From Cladorrhinum sp. PSN259 (taxonomy: Eukaryota > Ascomycota > Sordariomycetes > Sordariales > Podosporaceae), in contig MU867060.1 of NCBI GenBank assembly GCA_033725935.1, positions 1,392,922 through 1,456,921 of the forward strand: a DNA stretch of 64,000 nt, read 5' to 3'. Shown here piece after piece: positions 46,931 to 57,963 of the stretch. Numbering within the stretch: the stretch's first letter is position 1; each line of letters opens with the position of its first letter. A program made the translations under genes and the position numbers. The notes under the pieces are model-generated. The model had not been told where the DNA came from. It did no database searches and saw only the letters and a list, made by a program, of their open reading frames with translations.

Positions 46931-47625
46931 CTAACAGGAAAGCCACCTGAATTGAAACAGGTCAGAGAGGCACTTATTGTACAAATATCTAGCCAAGTTA
47001 GGAAAGAAAATACATACTTGAGATGGATCTGCTGCGTCAACGGGACATAATCTTGCTCGTACTCGTTGAGAGAGGCGCTGGCGAACTTGCTCACAAGATT
47101 CACACGCGTATATATGGTGAACGGGACTGATTGGGCGCCGCACAGAGATCGTACCTGACCTGCCTCCGGGATAGTCCGAGTTTCTGTAAAAACTTGTCCA
47201 TAGTTGGAGTCTGTCCCGGAGATTGTAGCATTGGTACGCATTTCAAAGGTGTCGATTTGATCGAAAATGTAGGTTGAAGAGAAGACCTTGTTGATGCCGG
47301 TCCCAAGGTTTGCATAGCCGTGGTAGGTAGCCCCAGTAATGGCAAACTGTGGACTTGGTTTTGCTGAGTAGTTCAAGTTGAGGTTGATATGCACAGCGCA
47401 ATTCTTCACCTTGTCCGTTGGATTGAAGCCAGGTCCAATGGCCAGTTTGAATTCGTCGAAACCAAGCGTGATGACGGTTCTGTCTGTTGAAATTGTGGCC
47501 GAGACGGATCCTTGGGGGCAGCCATTTCCCGAATACCCTACTGATTTAACCGTAACATTCTGCGGGTCAGGAAGCTGGGCTTCCGCAAGGAGGGGAAACA
47601 AGATGGCTACTAGATAAAACTTCAT
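46931..47625 (-). CDS. Secreted DUF4360 protein
   Basis: Exons 47625-47018 and 46946-46931 give 207 residues. Signal peptide MKFYLVAILFPLLAEAQ, cleaved after about residue 16 or 17. The mature part is a beta-rich DUF4360 domain with the family's GNGCPQGSVSATISTDRT start, a CAVHINLNLNY strand and a final HLKWLSC. The last exon encodes only five residues plus the stop, but it restores the typical Trp and Cys at the C terminus. Four cysteines in the mature protein (including GC, NC, LC and the last residue) probably form two disulfides. An upstream in-frame ATG at 47661 would put charged-neutral residues before the signal peptide and is less likely. Function unknown; members are small secreted fungal proteins. 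Confidence 0.87.
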
Positions 47626-48254
47626 CGTGCAGGTGCAAGTCGATGCGCCATTGTAAAACATTCAAAAAGTGACATGATGACTACTTACTTATAGGTGCAG
47701 GTCACAGACTGACCGGGTAAGTGGTATATGATTCGATTGGCTGCAATTTCGAGGATAAATCGAGATGAATCCTTTTTAATCAATTACATGTCCATTCTGA
47801 CAGTCGGAGGTTACTCGACATGTTCTATTTCTGGAAGTGTCCGTGGTTCCGCGGTCTTGTCAACTGATGCAAAACAATCAAAAAACGGTGTGTATTCTGT
47901 TTAGTAAGAAATGAAGCCATCACGACATGAAGGAGAATCCACAGTCAGCAGGCAGTGCTGTGACGTGTGATGGCTCCAGAGCAACTTCTTGCAGGAGGAG
48001 ATGAGATGCCCGTTCCGGTGGAACCCGCAACGGCCGAGTCGCCCCACCGCTACCCCAATTGACCAATGACATGTTATAGAAAGTTGGACCCATTTCGTCA
48101 TTGAGTTCATCTCAACGATCTTCTACGTGAGCATTTCGTCATGACTCCCAGGTGTTTGCATCTCGCAGGAAACTAAAAGGCATAAACTCAAAATTGGGAA
48201 TCAGATCAGACCATTCCTCTTTGTTTTAAAAGCATCAAACCCTGCAGGCAAAGC
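47626..48254. promoter_or_regulatory. Divergent promoter, DUF4360 / SDR
   Basis: 629 bp between divergent starts, without recognisable coding sequence or clear elements. Confidence 0.45.
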
Positions 48255-49331
48255 ATGAACCTCTCCCCTTTGGCCCCTCGTCTATTATTCTCCAAGTCAA
48301 TTACCAAACCAAACACAGTCACCAGAATATTCACAGCCAGAGCACTCACTACAAGAGTCCCCGTTTCGGCAACTTTTCCAACCAGAAACCCAATTACAAA
48401 ATTTACGACATCCCGTACCTTCGCCAAAATGTCCAAGAGCATCGCAGCAGCAAACCACGATGACTTCAACCGCAACTCACTGTTCAATCTCAAGGGCAGA
48501 GTTGCCCTCGTGACTGGAGGTGGTTCCGGCATTGGCCTGATGATTACCCAAGCCCTGGCTGTCAACGGTGCCAAGGTCTACATTGTCGGCCGCACCAAGG
48601 AGAAGCTCGACAAGGTTGTCGAGGTTTACAACAAGGATATTGAAGGCGAGATCATTGCCATCCAGGCTGATGTGACCAAGAAGTCCGAGGTCGCCAGACT
48701 CTACAAAGAGATTGAGTCCCGCGAGCAGTGCCTTTGCATCCTCGTCAACAATGCCGGCATCAGCAGCGCATCAGTAACCACAGAGGCCAAGGGCGACGCA
48801 AAAGAGCTGAAGAAGAACCTCTTTGAGGATGAGTCTGTCACGGAAAAGGATTGGACGGATACCTACCAGACCAACGTTGCCAGCATCTACTTCATGACAT
48901 CGGCGTTTCTTCCTCTCCTCCAGGCCAGCTCAGAGCGTCACCCCAATTGGTCGGCCACCGTCATCAACACCTCCAGCATCAGTGGTTTCGTCAGGGGCGC
49001 GCAGCACCATTTCAGTTATAATGCCTCCAAGGCGGCGGCGGTTCATTTGACCAGGATGATGGCCTCGGAGCTCACAGCCGAGAACAGACTAAAGATTCGG
49101 ATCAACAGCATCGCCCCGGGTGTGTTTCCCAGCGAGATGACTGCTGATGAGTCGGATGAGTTCCAGAAGAGTCATATCGATGCTGAGAAGTACAAGGAAA
49201 AGGTCCCCGCTGGTCGACCAGGGAGGGATATTGATATGGCACAGACCGTTTTGCTCTTGGCATCAAACCAGTACATTGCTGGTCAGACGATTATAGTTGA
49301 TGGCGGTTACTCCCTTCAGTTGGGAGAGTAG
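48255..49331 (+). CDS. Short-chain dehydrogenase/reductase, possibly dual-localised
   Basis: NAD(P)-dependent oxidoreductase of the classical SDR type, similar to RhlG/3-oxoacyl-ACP-reductase-like fungal members. Single exon, 358 residues from ATG 48255. The cofactor motif TGGGSGIG is at 87-94; NNAGIS, the catalytic Ser in INTSSISG, and YNASK (Tyr/Lys) are all present, and the C terminus IIVDGGYSLQLGE closes the fold. The first 58 residues are rich in Arg, Ser and Thr with no acidic residue, as in a mitochondrial presequence. A second ATG at codon 59 (48429, MSKSIAAAN) would give a cytosolic form of 300 residues. Substrate unknown. Confidence 0.88.
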   Translation: MNLSPLAPRLLFSKSITKPNTVTRIFTARALTTRVPVSATFPTRNPITKFTTSRTFAKMSKSIAAANHDDFNRNSLFNLKGRVALVTGGGSGIGLMITQALAVNGAKVYIVGRTKEKLDKVVEVYNKDIEGEIIAIQADVTKKSEVARLYKEIESREQCLCILVNNAGISSASVTTEAKGDAKELKKNLFEDESVTEKDWTDTYQTNVASIYFMTSAFLPLLQASSERHPNWSATVINTSSISGFVRGAQHHFSYNASKAAAVHLTRMMASELTAENRLKIRINSIAPGVFPSEMTADESDEFQKSHIDAEKYKEKVPAGRPGRDIDMAQTVLLLASNQYIAGQTIIVDGGYSLQLGE

Positions 49332-49965
49332 ATTTTGCGGGATTGGGAGGTGTAAGATAGGGGTTGTCGGCTAATAAAACAAAATGTTTTATCAAACTCT
49401 GTAGTTCATAATCACTGCCCCCATAGAGTAGGAGCTATTCATTTTCAATTTTTATTGAATATTGTCAATTAATCTCCCCTTCGTGCCGGATACTGTCACT
49501 AGGTCCAAGGTCCAAGTTCAAAGTTCCCGTCGATTGATATTACGGAGGATGCACATAGAACGGCCGTTGAAAGTAGGACATGCATACATATAAACACACA
49601 CACACACACTTGAATGACATAAAACTCATTTTAGAGGAGGCAAACTTATTGTTGGTTACTTTTCATTGTATGTTTTAAAGCTACATTAAGACCATGAGAC
49701 TTGAAAGTTGCTGACTGCTGGCTAACCTTTCCCCTCCCCGCTATTTCTGAAATGATATTCAATTTTCCCTAGTGTCACAGCAGGAACAAAATCATTCCTT
49801 GTTTCCCACTTATATGAATCAGGTCACTGACTGGCCTTCCTTCCATCCTTCTTTTCCTCTTGCAACCCAATATTTTATCCAATAATGGACCTAAGACGCT
49901 TCTCTCCATTCCAGATTGTTTTTTTTTTTTTTTTTTTTTCCCTGCCGAGATATAATTACTTCACT
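49332..49965. other. Tail-to-tail spacer with CA repeat and poly-T
   Basis: 634 bp between the SDR and VWA genes. It has an (AC)8 repeat at 49594-49609 and a 21-nt poly-T run at 49919-49939. No coding sequence recognised. Confidence 0.55.
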
Positions 49966-52900
49966 TCAAAACAAAGCCTTGAAATTAGCAACCTGCTCGT
50001 CCGCATTCACCCCTTGACCACGCAACCAATCCTGAGCCTTCTCGGCGAGCATCTCCCACTCATCCTTCCTATCCGCCATTTCGACCTCGAGGTAAGCCAA
50101 TACAGCAGCAGTGGCAACCTCATCAGAACCCTCAACCACCTTCAAATCATCCTTCTTCAACCCCAGAATCGTCAGAAGGCGGTCACTCCAAACCCACTTG
50201 CCTTCAAATGTCTGCAGCGCCACGATCGTCTCAAGCTTATCACCAGAAGAAGAACCACCATCTTCGTCCGGCAAGGGGGCCTCAAATGAATCAAAATCTA
50301 CGCTACCTTCATCATCCGTCCCAAAAGTTAGGGACTGTTCAGCTCCAGCCGCAAAGGTAGGCATTGCCGCGCCGAACAAGCTTCCACTCTGCGTCGACAT
50401 CAGTCCCCCTGACGCTGAAGCTGATGGTTGATTCCCGAACAAGCCTCCACTCTGCATCGACATCAGTCCCCCTGACGCTGGAGCTGATTGTTGACTCCCA
50501 AACAGCGCTGGCGCTGCCATGCTCGCAGCAGGGGGCGGCGGTGCGGCAAAACTCGTAGTGGTTGATACCGCACCGAACAAGCTTCCACTCTGCAACGACA
50601 TCAGTCCCCCTGACGCTGGAGATGGTGCTCCAGGTTTACGCCCGAACAGCGATGACGCTGCCTTGTTCGTAGTAGCGGGTCGTGATACGGCGAAACTCGT
50701 AGGGGTTGGAACTGCATGGAAAGCTGAAGAAAACGACGGCTTAGAACTGCCGAATGCCCCGCCGGCTCCACCAAACAATGGGCCACTACTCTTCTTGAAC
50801 ATTGACCTGCCAGCGGGAGCCGCAGGAGCGCCGCCAAAGATCCCAGCAAGACTTGCCGAAGCTGAAGAATGAGACTGGGCATTATCGGCCATAACTTCAA
50901 CCACCGCACCTCTCTGAAACCCGTCGTTTACCTTGTCCGAAGATTTCTCTTTCTGATCGTTGGCCTCGACGGCAACGAAACTGGTCCACTTTCCTCCAAC
51001 CTGGTAAGTGACCCCCAGCCTCACAGCCTCACGCTCAACCATGTCAGAGAAACGGCCTTCGTACTTGTCCTTCAAGAGCTTGCCACCATCGTCCTTTGCG
51101 TGATGGATCCATCCACGTCCGTCCTCCAGCTCCCGGGTGGCCTTTCGAGCAGCGAGCTGGTGAATAGTCTCACCCTTCTCCGGGAGCACTGTGACAGGAA
51201 TTTCGAGTTCCAATGGTCCATGTACCGATGTTGCACGAAGAACCACAGATTTTGGCTTCTGCTGGATAGTCTCGGGAGAGAGAAGAAGGTACACGGTTGT
51301 TCGGCTGAATGGGAACAGAGGAGGGATCGTGAAGGGTGCTTGCAAGAACTTGGGCTCGGACACGGCAGGCACATGCGAGTACTTTCCACGTGCGGAAGTG
51401 TCGAGTGTGGGATCAACCAATTCCGTATCCGGGTCGACTGAGCTATCGAAGAGAGAGATTGGCTTGGTAGGTACGGTGGCAGCCTTTTCCTTCTCGGGTT
51501 CGGCGACGTTGATGTTCAAGCTGTCCATGACCTTTTCAACAATCTCAAAGTCGTCATCATTATCATCATACGGAGGAGGGGCATCGGAAGCCTTCTGATA
51601 CTTGACTTCCAACTTGTAGTCGGACACATGCGGTGTCAATGATGCTTTGAGCATGCGTACGACCTTGCTGTTCATCTTCTCGTTGTCTCCTACAACCTGC
51701 GCGAAGCCATTTCCCGCACGAGCAACACCTTCGATGAGGGAATGGCTCACATCACGGCCGATACCTAGAGTGAAAACGCGGATGGCTCCATTGCTCTCAG
51801 GAATGTGCTTATTGAGCATGTTGAAGAGTTGCTCCTGGTCCCAGATTTCACCATCGGTCAAAAGGAAAACCTCAAGATTCATATCCTTGAATCGTTTCTT
51901 GATGACAGCCTCCATCGGACGATAGATGTCAGTGCCGCCAAAGTTTGCGTCAAACCCATCAACGTAGCGGGTTGCCTTTTCCAGAGTAGAGGCATCATAA
52001 GATTGAGAACCCTCGGGAAAGAGAAACTCGTGCCGGGAGCCAAAAGAACAAATGTTGAATTTGACACCAACAGGGAGGGACTTGAGGAACAGTTTCATGG
52101 CAGTCTTGAGATCAGGAATTCTGTTGTCCATCCCCATCGAACCTGACCTGTCGGCCACAAATACTATTTCTGGACGGGTGGATGGTAAGTTGAACTTGGG
52201 TACCAGGGTTGCCATGAGGGCTCGCTGGTTGGGGATGCGGGGATGGTGTTCCAAGATGGCCACTGGGTTAGCAATGTTGGTAGCTACAACGTGAAGAACA
52301 AAATCCTTGTCGAGTTCTGCAGTGCCCAGGGCCAGTGTGGCCGAGGCTTTTTGAAGCGACATTTCCGCTCCGGCAGCGGAGCCTTTGGAGGTGTTACCGA
52401 CTGTAATGGAGATTGGGTGGCTTGGGGACTGGATAGTTTTGATGTTGGACCCATCGGCCATCTCGGCGTCGACGGTGATGCTGATCCCGTTGCTATTTAT
52501 CGCATTTGATCCGAGCAGTTCGCCAGGATATTCGCCATAGCGCGGGGCAATCGTGGTGGGGATTGTGAAGCGGATTCCATCGACCTCTGCGTCATGTTTC
52601 AACTCGCCAAGATATGTGATTTCCACATCAAGGGTTGCGTTTGCTGGAACATTACCAACTGTAGTAGTGAAGACATCGCTGGCCTCCGGGAGCTGTTCAA
52701 GAAGACCGGCAGTCTCACCTCGCTGGATTGCGTCGTTGTAAGTCTTGCGGGCCTCGGCCTTTTCCTGGACAACACCCGTGATGACTCTGTCCTTGTTGAT
52801 GGTGCACTTGAAGCTCACAACTGAAACGCCGTCGTAGAGAGGAAATGTGTACCTCAGCTCGGGGATTGGATCTGCCTTGGGGTTGACGAATGACTGCGTG

Positions 52901-53061
52901 AGCGTCGTTCGAGATGTTGATGAGATGATGTGGGCATCGACCGAGAGCGACAGCTGCGGGAGATATTCCCGGCGGGTGGCTGCCAGGTAGTAGAACCCAC
53001 AAACATGGCCGAAGAGCATGGTTGTGTTGCTTTTAGGTGAGAAGCTTGTAATTCCTGCCAT
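49966..53061 (-). CDS. VIT and von Willebrand A domain protein with FG-repeat-like tail
   Basis: Single exon, 1031 residues from ATG 53061 (the frame is open to 53148). VIT domain at about 10-160, with the typical YTFPLYDGVSVVSF and EITYLGEL strands. VWA domain at about 295-470, with an intact MIDAS (DRSGSMG, 304-310, later GGTDIYRP and LTDGEIWD), so it should bind a divalent metal and a protein partner. The C-terminal region repeats the FG-like motif SGGLMSxQSGxLFG several times (about 812-897), interspersed with other SLFG/LFG and Ala/Pro/Ser stretches, like a small nucleoporin-type disordered segment. The protein ends with a helical block (LQTFEGKWVW...) also seen at the C terminus of VWA5A/PARP4-type proteins. 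Function unknown; assembly or scaffolding is inference. Confidence 0.88.
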   Translation of the reverse strand: MAGITSFSPKSNTTMLFGHVCGFYYLAATRREYLPQLSLSVDAHIISSTSRTTLTQSFVNPKADPIPELRYTFPLYDGVSVVSFKCTINKDRVITGVVQEKAEARKTYNDAIQRGETAGLLEQLPEASDVFTTTVGNVPANATLDVEITYLGELKHDAEVDGIRFTIPTTIAPRYGEYPGELLGSNAINSNGISITVDAEMADGSNIKTIQSPSHPISITVGNTSKGSAAGAEMSLQKASATLALGTAELDKDFVLHVVATNIANPVAILEHHPRIPNQRALMATLVPKFNLPSTRPEIVFVADRSGSMGMDNRIPDLKTAMKLFLKSLPVGVKFNICSFGSRHEFLFPEGSQSYDASTLEKATRYVDGFDANFGGTDIYRPMEAVIKKRFKDMNLEVFLLTDGEIWDQEQLFNMLNKHIPESNGAIRVFTLGIGRDVSHSLIEGVARAGNGFAQVVGDNEKMNSKVVRMLKASLTPHVSDYKLEVKYQKASDAPPPYDDNDDDFEIVEKVMDSLNINVAEPEKEKAATVPTKPISLFDSSVDPDTELVDPTLDTSARGKYSHVPAVSEPKFLQAPFTIPPLFPFSRTTVYLLLSPETIQQKPKSVVLRATSVHGPLELEIPVTVLPEKGETIHQLAARKATRELEDGRGWIHHAKDDGGKLLKDKYEGRFSDMVEREAVRLGVTYQVGGKWTSFVAVEANDQKEKSSDKVNDGFQRGAVVEVMADNAQSHSSASASLAGIFGGAPAAPAGRSMFKKSSGPLFGGAGGAFGSSKPSFSSAFHAVPTPTSFAVSRPATTNKAASSLFGRKPGAPSPASGGLMSLQSGSLFGAVSTTTSFAAPPPPAASMAAPALFGSQQSAPASGGLMSMQSGGLFGNQPSASASGGLMSTQSGSLFGAAMPTFAAGAEQSLTFGTDDEGSVDFDSFEAPLPDEDGGSSSGDKLETIVALQTFEGKWVWSDRLLTILGLKKDDLKVVEGSDEVATAAVLAYLEVEMADRKDEWEMLAEKAQDWLRGQGVNADEQVANFKALF
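50372..50625 (-). repeat. In-gene tandem repeats coding SGGLMSxQSGxLFG
   Basis: Three copies of a ~55-bp unit (50372-50431, 50435-50494, 50573-50625), the first two adjacent and the third after a 78-bp spacer. Copies differ by only a few bases, so the expansion is recent. Confidence 0.75.
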
Positions 53062-55498
53062 TGTGACGGAAGACGAGGGTCCAATGCAGGTATAAATGGG
53101 GCGTGGTGTACTGCAAGACTCAATCCCTCTCTTGGAAGTTTTGTACAACCACTTTGTTTGGCCGAATAGGGAAAAGAATACGTGGGAATCGGAAGCTTGT
53201 TGATGTTGATTGCTATCAGTATGTGGTAATTCAGATGAAAGATGCTTCCTTCCTTTGATGATGGAATGAATGCCTCCTCTTTATACCAATTGATGTCGCG
53301 CAGTCTACAGATTAATTTACCAATTGTGAGCACCTTGATATCACCAAATTTCGCACTGGGGAACCTGAACTTTGCGGCCTTCTCAGCCCTCGGACTCATC
53401 GTTACGAGTCACAAAGGAGGGGTGGGTGGTTGCCTCCCGTCAAAGTGTGGGGTTACCCTTGTGGTTGCCTGTTTGGGAAGCGCCCAACCAATCAAGAAAC
53501 GAATCATCCCACCTTATTCCACTGTGGCCGAACGCTCAGTTGAGCAAAACATCGTCGTCCCAAGCCACCATATGCATGTAATTCGGTAGTTCGAGGGTGT
53601 CTCTCGATTCCTGAAACGAATTACTATTGCATAGATGCTATTTTGCGCCCGTTTTCTGGCTTTTACCTCGTCAGCGTCAGTTTATGTGAGTCCTTCTTGT
53701 TCAGAATCACCATCATACTGTGTAATACACACTGTGCGGGGGTGCGTATAGACGTCACTAACCACGCGTATTCATGATGATGCACGGCACTTCTTCCATT
53801 CATTCCACCTTCAGTCTTTTCCTTGCCGGCAGCGTATAAGAAAACGCCTCATTTACTAGGCAGTAACCTAGATCTTTCTTAGAAAACAGTCATCACATCC
53901 GTCCTCACTCCGCCAAGATATCACATACGAACCCCTTAAAACCCAATACATGCTTGGCATGGGAGTAGGCAGACTGCGAGGCATATCAATTCACAAAAGA
54001 AACCTCGAAGCCACTCAACGCCATCGTCTGTCCAAATCACAACCCCAGCCCATGCAGCTGTTTCGCGCACTTCATAGCCGACAAGCAACTATGAAATTTT
54101 GTTACTTGTTCTACGCGTAGCTACTAATCTCCTCCAGTGTAATCCTCAGTTCCATAGAAGAGGACAAAGAAACTCAATGAACGTTTAAATTTCCCTCCTC
54201 CATTTTCACGTCCGAATAAGCGTGGGACTTTGAGAACAATGATTGATATTTTGACTAACTTGAATTACATACAGCCGTTTGAAAGTTCCAAGCCTGTGTG
54301 GAAAGTTCCACGTTGTAAAATGAGCGGATGCAAGTGGTAATTAGAAGCCATAGATGTGATACTATTTTCCAGGTTGTTCTATTACAATCCGGTCTTGGAC
54401 TCCCATGTTAGGCTTCGGTAAGAATTCAACGATTGCAACTAAAAACAAAGTCAAGAGTTGGTGGATTGAAACCTGTGGTCTAGAAACATTTTCAATTTCT
54501 TGCTTGTTCTGTCATCTAGATTTCAAAGCTTGGGCCACAAACCACCACTTGGCGAGTTGAGCAGTGGAAGAGTGAAATTCCTTACGGTTGTTAAACTATG
54601 ATTTAATGTGTAGGTAATAGACTAATCGATGGGTTGAATTTGATTCGGTTTTCCGCGGGGATAAAATTCCAAACAGGGTGGCGATGTATGTATGGTTTTT
54701 GGCTAGCACGTGGTTGGTCAGGTTTAACAAAAACCAAAATTTGAAAGGGTCTGCAGATCGGTTGTGACGTCTTCGTCAAACAGTATATATACTGTAATAA
54801 GGATTGCAAGCGGTCGACTTCAATGCAATGCGATAATATTTCATGGAAGGGTTGGTGGTCTATTGATCAAATCAATTGCAGTATTGTAGGCCTACCGGGC
54901 GTCACAATCGGGATATCTGATTTACGTAGAAAGTAGCCGGGAAACTTAACGCCAGTGACGGGAAGTTGACAAGATGTGCAAAATAGGTTTACACCGGGCA
55001 TTATAAAACAAGGTGAAGAGGTATTGAGGAAATTTACAATGTATTTGAAAAGGAGTAAAGCTGCTATTAAAAGGAGTAAAACATGCGTATATTGGCCTTC
55101 ATGATACGGTGAGTGATCTGGATGACCTCAAAGGCTACGTGAACACGTGAAAAGTCTTTGTCTTTCACGGAGCATCTTGCCCGGAGTCTGGACCACTGTG
55201 GGACTAAAAGAACTGTCCCAATTCAATGGGCGCCAATAGGTTTCATGGATTGCCTGCCGATCCGGGTCCAACTTAAACCCGAACGAACAGCGCCTCGAAA
55301 CGCCTCTCGCCACCGTGACTGACCAGTGCGTCTCTCCATAAGGTACCACATGGATATCTACGACACCGAATAAAGTAAAAAAAAAAGAAGGGCATGACTT
55401 ACTTGTCTCAGCAACACCATCAAACCTTTTGGCTCTCTTCCACGATTGCCATATCACACTTTGTCTGACAAGACTGCACACAATCATCAATCGGTCGG
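53062..55498. other. Intergenic, 2.4 kb, partly AT-rich
   Basis: Divergent spacer between the VWA and GATA genes. 53600-55100 is AT-rich with no long frame. An upstream exon of the GATA gene could lie in 55100-55498 but I could not define one. Confidence 0.4.
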
Positions 55499-56298
55499 AT
55501 GGCCTTGAAATATCCTGCCACCCAGCTGCCGTCGTCCAGTTTGGCGGCAAACGCTCAACAAGCCACCCCCACCCCCGCAAATCCAAACTGTCCTCCAGCA
55601 TTGAATGCGGCCCCAGGCCTGCCGGCAGATCTTTCACCTCCCCGCAGACTGTTGGCCCCACGCAGACCGACAACCGAAGCCTCATCGTCGTCAATATCGA
55701 GCTGGTCTTCGACATCCTGTGAGACCCTCGACGATGAGGAGTCCTTTGTTTTCAGAGTAGAGAAGGGGTTCTGGAAAGTAAGTCCCTTACTTGCACTCAG
55801 GTCTCCGTGATATGCAATGTGAAGGATGTCGAGCTGATGAGAAAATGGTTTGACCAGGTTAAGCATGGTGCAAGAGAGCTGCTGCGGTTTGCAGATTTGT
55901 TTAACGAACACAAATCAGTCATGTCAGATACCGGACGTTCAAGCCCTCGACCTCTTCCCAAAGAGATTGATCTGATATCCATGACCCAGCTCTCATACAG
56001 CGTCCTGCATGCGGTTAGTGATATCAACACCCACAGCCAAAGGGCTATTGATGAACGACGTCTGCCGTCGAGAGAAAACCGGGTCACCAAGAGATCGAGC
56101 CGATCAAAGAAGAGAAAAGTGTCATCTCTTTATCCGGCCACGACTACGCGGACACCAACCGAGATCACCTGCGAGGAGTGCTTCTGCACAAATACTCCTC
56201 AATGGAGAAACGATTCAACAGGTCGGGTTCTCTGCAATTTCTGCGGATTAATATACGCCAAGAGATGTCAAATGTACGGATCGCGACATGTCCGATAG
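55499..56298 (+). CDS. GATA-type zinc finger transcription factor
   Basis: DNA-binding regulator, nuclear. Preferred model: exons 55499-55756 and 55801-56298, 251 residues. The zinc finger has C210, C213, C231 and C234, a C-x2-C-x17-C-x2-C finger with TPQWRNDSTGRVLCNFCG in its core, close to the NsdD-type fungal GATA class; that subclass is tentative. A basic stretch before it (TKRSSRSKKRKV) is a likely nuclear signal. The N terminus is Pro/Ala/Ser-rich. The junction is uncertain: a 44-nt intron with GTAGAG donor (55757-55800) and a 23-nt GTAAGT intron (55778-55800) keep the same frame and differ by seven residues; a third option starts in another frame and splices at 55719. The finger exon is solid, the N terminus is not. 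Confidence 0.65.
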
Positions 56299-57963
56299 GG
56301 GTTAAGGGGTGCATCGGAAATCGGAACGGGGCAACCATCTTATGCGCACGGGGATCGCATGCCGAAATTGTCCGGTGTCAAGTTTCAACGATGCGCGTCC
56401 ACACCAACTGCCGTATCCCTGGTTGCCTGAGGGCTGGAGCCTTGGCGCAGATTTGCCTCGGTTTCGACTTGGCTCATCGTTCAGGGATCGGATGGGCGGG
56501 AATCGGAGCCTTTTCGAAGTCCGAGTTTTTATTCTTTTTACACCGAAATATTGCTGGTTTTAGGTGAAGGTCCACTAAAATCTGGTTGGAAGCAGGCGGG
56601 TTGGGCGCGGCGGTGTTTGGTTTTGGTTGTTTCGGATAATAGGTCGGGGATTGTTATGGCGCTGGAGTTACTGTGTTACAGCGTATTGCTATCTTCTTAG
56701 ATATTATTTGTCAGTAATGTGACCGACGATTAATAACAAAGTGCTTACTTGGATTTTTTGTTTGGTGCAAAGATTCAAGATGATCTTCATGTCTTCAAAT
56801 TTCCATTCACGGCGAGAGCGTCGCAATTGAAACGGGGCATTGAGAACTGCGCCATGCCCCTAGCCAAGGATCCGCGATGGTTGCTCAAACATCTCCACCC
56901 AAGACCAAACACGGTTTATCGGGATTCGTTTTCAGTTGGACCGACTCATCTTATCGTTTTTTTTTTTTTGGCGGAAAGAAGAAAATGTTTCCAAGTCGAG
57001 TGTTGTTGTACAGCCCGAAGCTATGAGGGTGCTTTCTGTTGGAAACTGCGGAAATGGTTGTGTCACCGTTCGATTTCGATGTCGATTTGTGGTCTTTTCG
57101 CACTTTGGCCATTGGATCCCACCGCACCCGATCGTCGCATTTCATCGCAATCTGACAGAAAGAGATGCAGAAAGGCGGGGGGATGGATGTCTTCAAATAA
57201 AAGCAGCTACGGTAATTTGTCTCACACGATCAACCACCCCAGTTGCCCCTCTCTGATCTTGGCCTGTATCTTCAGCAAGTAATCTGGAATTTTAAAGTCG
57301 CGTGCCGCGCTGCGGGTTGGTGCTTTGATCTTACAAACAGCTGCCCATCGGTGTGGCGTCATGGGAACAAGCCCAAGACGCTGTTAATGCAGCATTGTCT
57401 TGGCTAGCGTCTTTTGCAACCTTGGAAATGTGTAATGTCAAACAAAGCAAAAGTTGGGCAACGACAAGCCGTTGGCCGTTCCGACCCATCCGGCACGGTC
57501 TGGGGATACGCGCAACGACATTGGCCCGGATTTCATCACCGCCCCGAGGCCAAGACCATAGGATTGTGTTGTGCCGCTTGGGAAGTGAGGCTTAGGCACC
57601 ACTTACCAGCCAACAGGATGCCACACAATGGAGCCCTGGTGCGGAGTTGTCATGCGCGATGGACATGGTACTTGCCTGGAGGAGGAGTGGGATCCCGTCT
57701 TGGTCTCGAACTTTATCAGGGGCTAGAAAAAAAGGGAATTCAAGGTTCTTTAAAACCGAGATCCGCCCCAAAAACACGCCCAGTTCCAAGACTTACCCCG
57801 TCTGATCTGCTTTTTTATTCTTGGGGCTTCTTTTTTTCTCTTCCTCTGGGATACCCACCACTACCACAACTCACTGGCACCACGGCGCTTTGTCCTCCTA
57901 GTGCTCACGCCCATCGCCACCTCGCTGCCACAAAACCAGATAACATAATTAACCACACCCAAG
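56299..57963. other. Intergenic, 1.7 kb
   Basis: Between the GATA and PAP2 genes. The 56749-57282 (+) frame is 177 codons but Cys/Arg/Ser-biased with no recognisable motif; treated as non-coding. Confidence 0.4.

Noticed and set aside
56749..57282. 177-codon plus-strand frame
   Set aside because: Composition unlike the true genes nearby and no recognisable domain.
57414..57963. Upstream part of a frame running into the PAP2 gene region
   Set aside because: Different frame from the PAP2 protein; consistent with promoter and 5' UTR.
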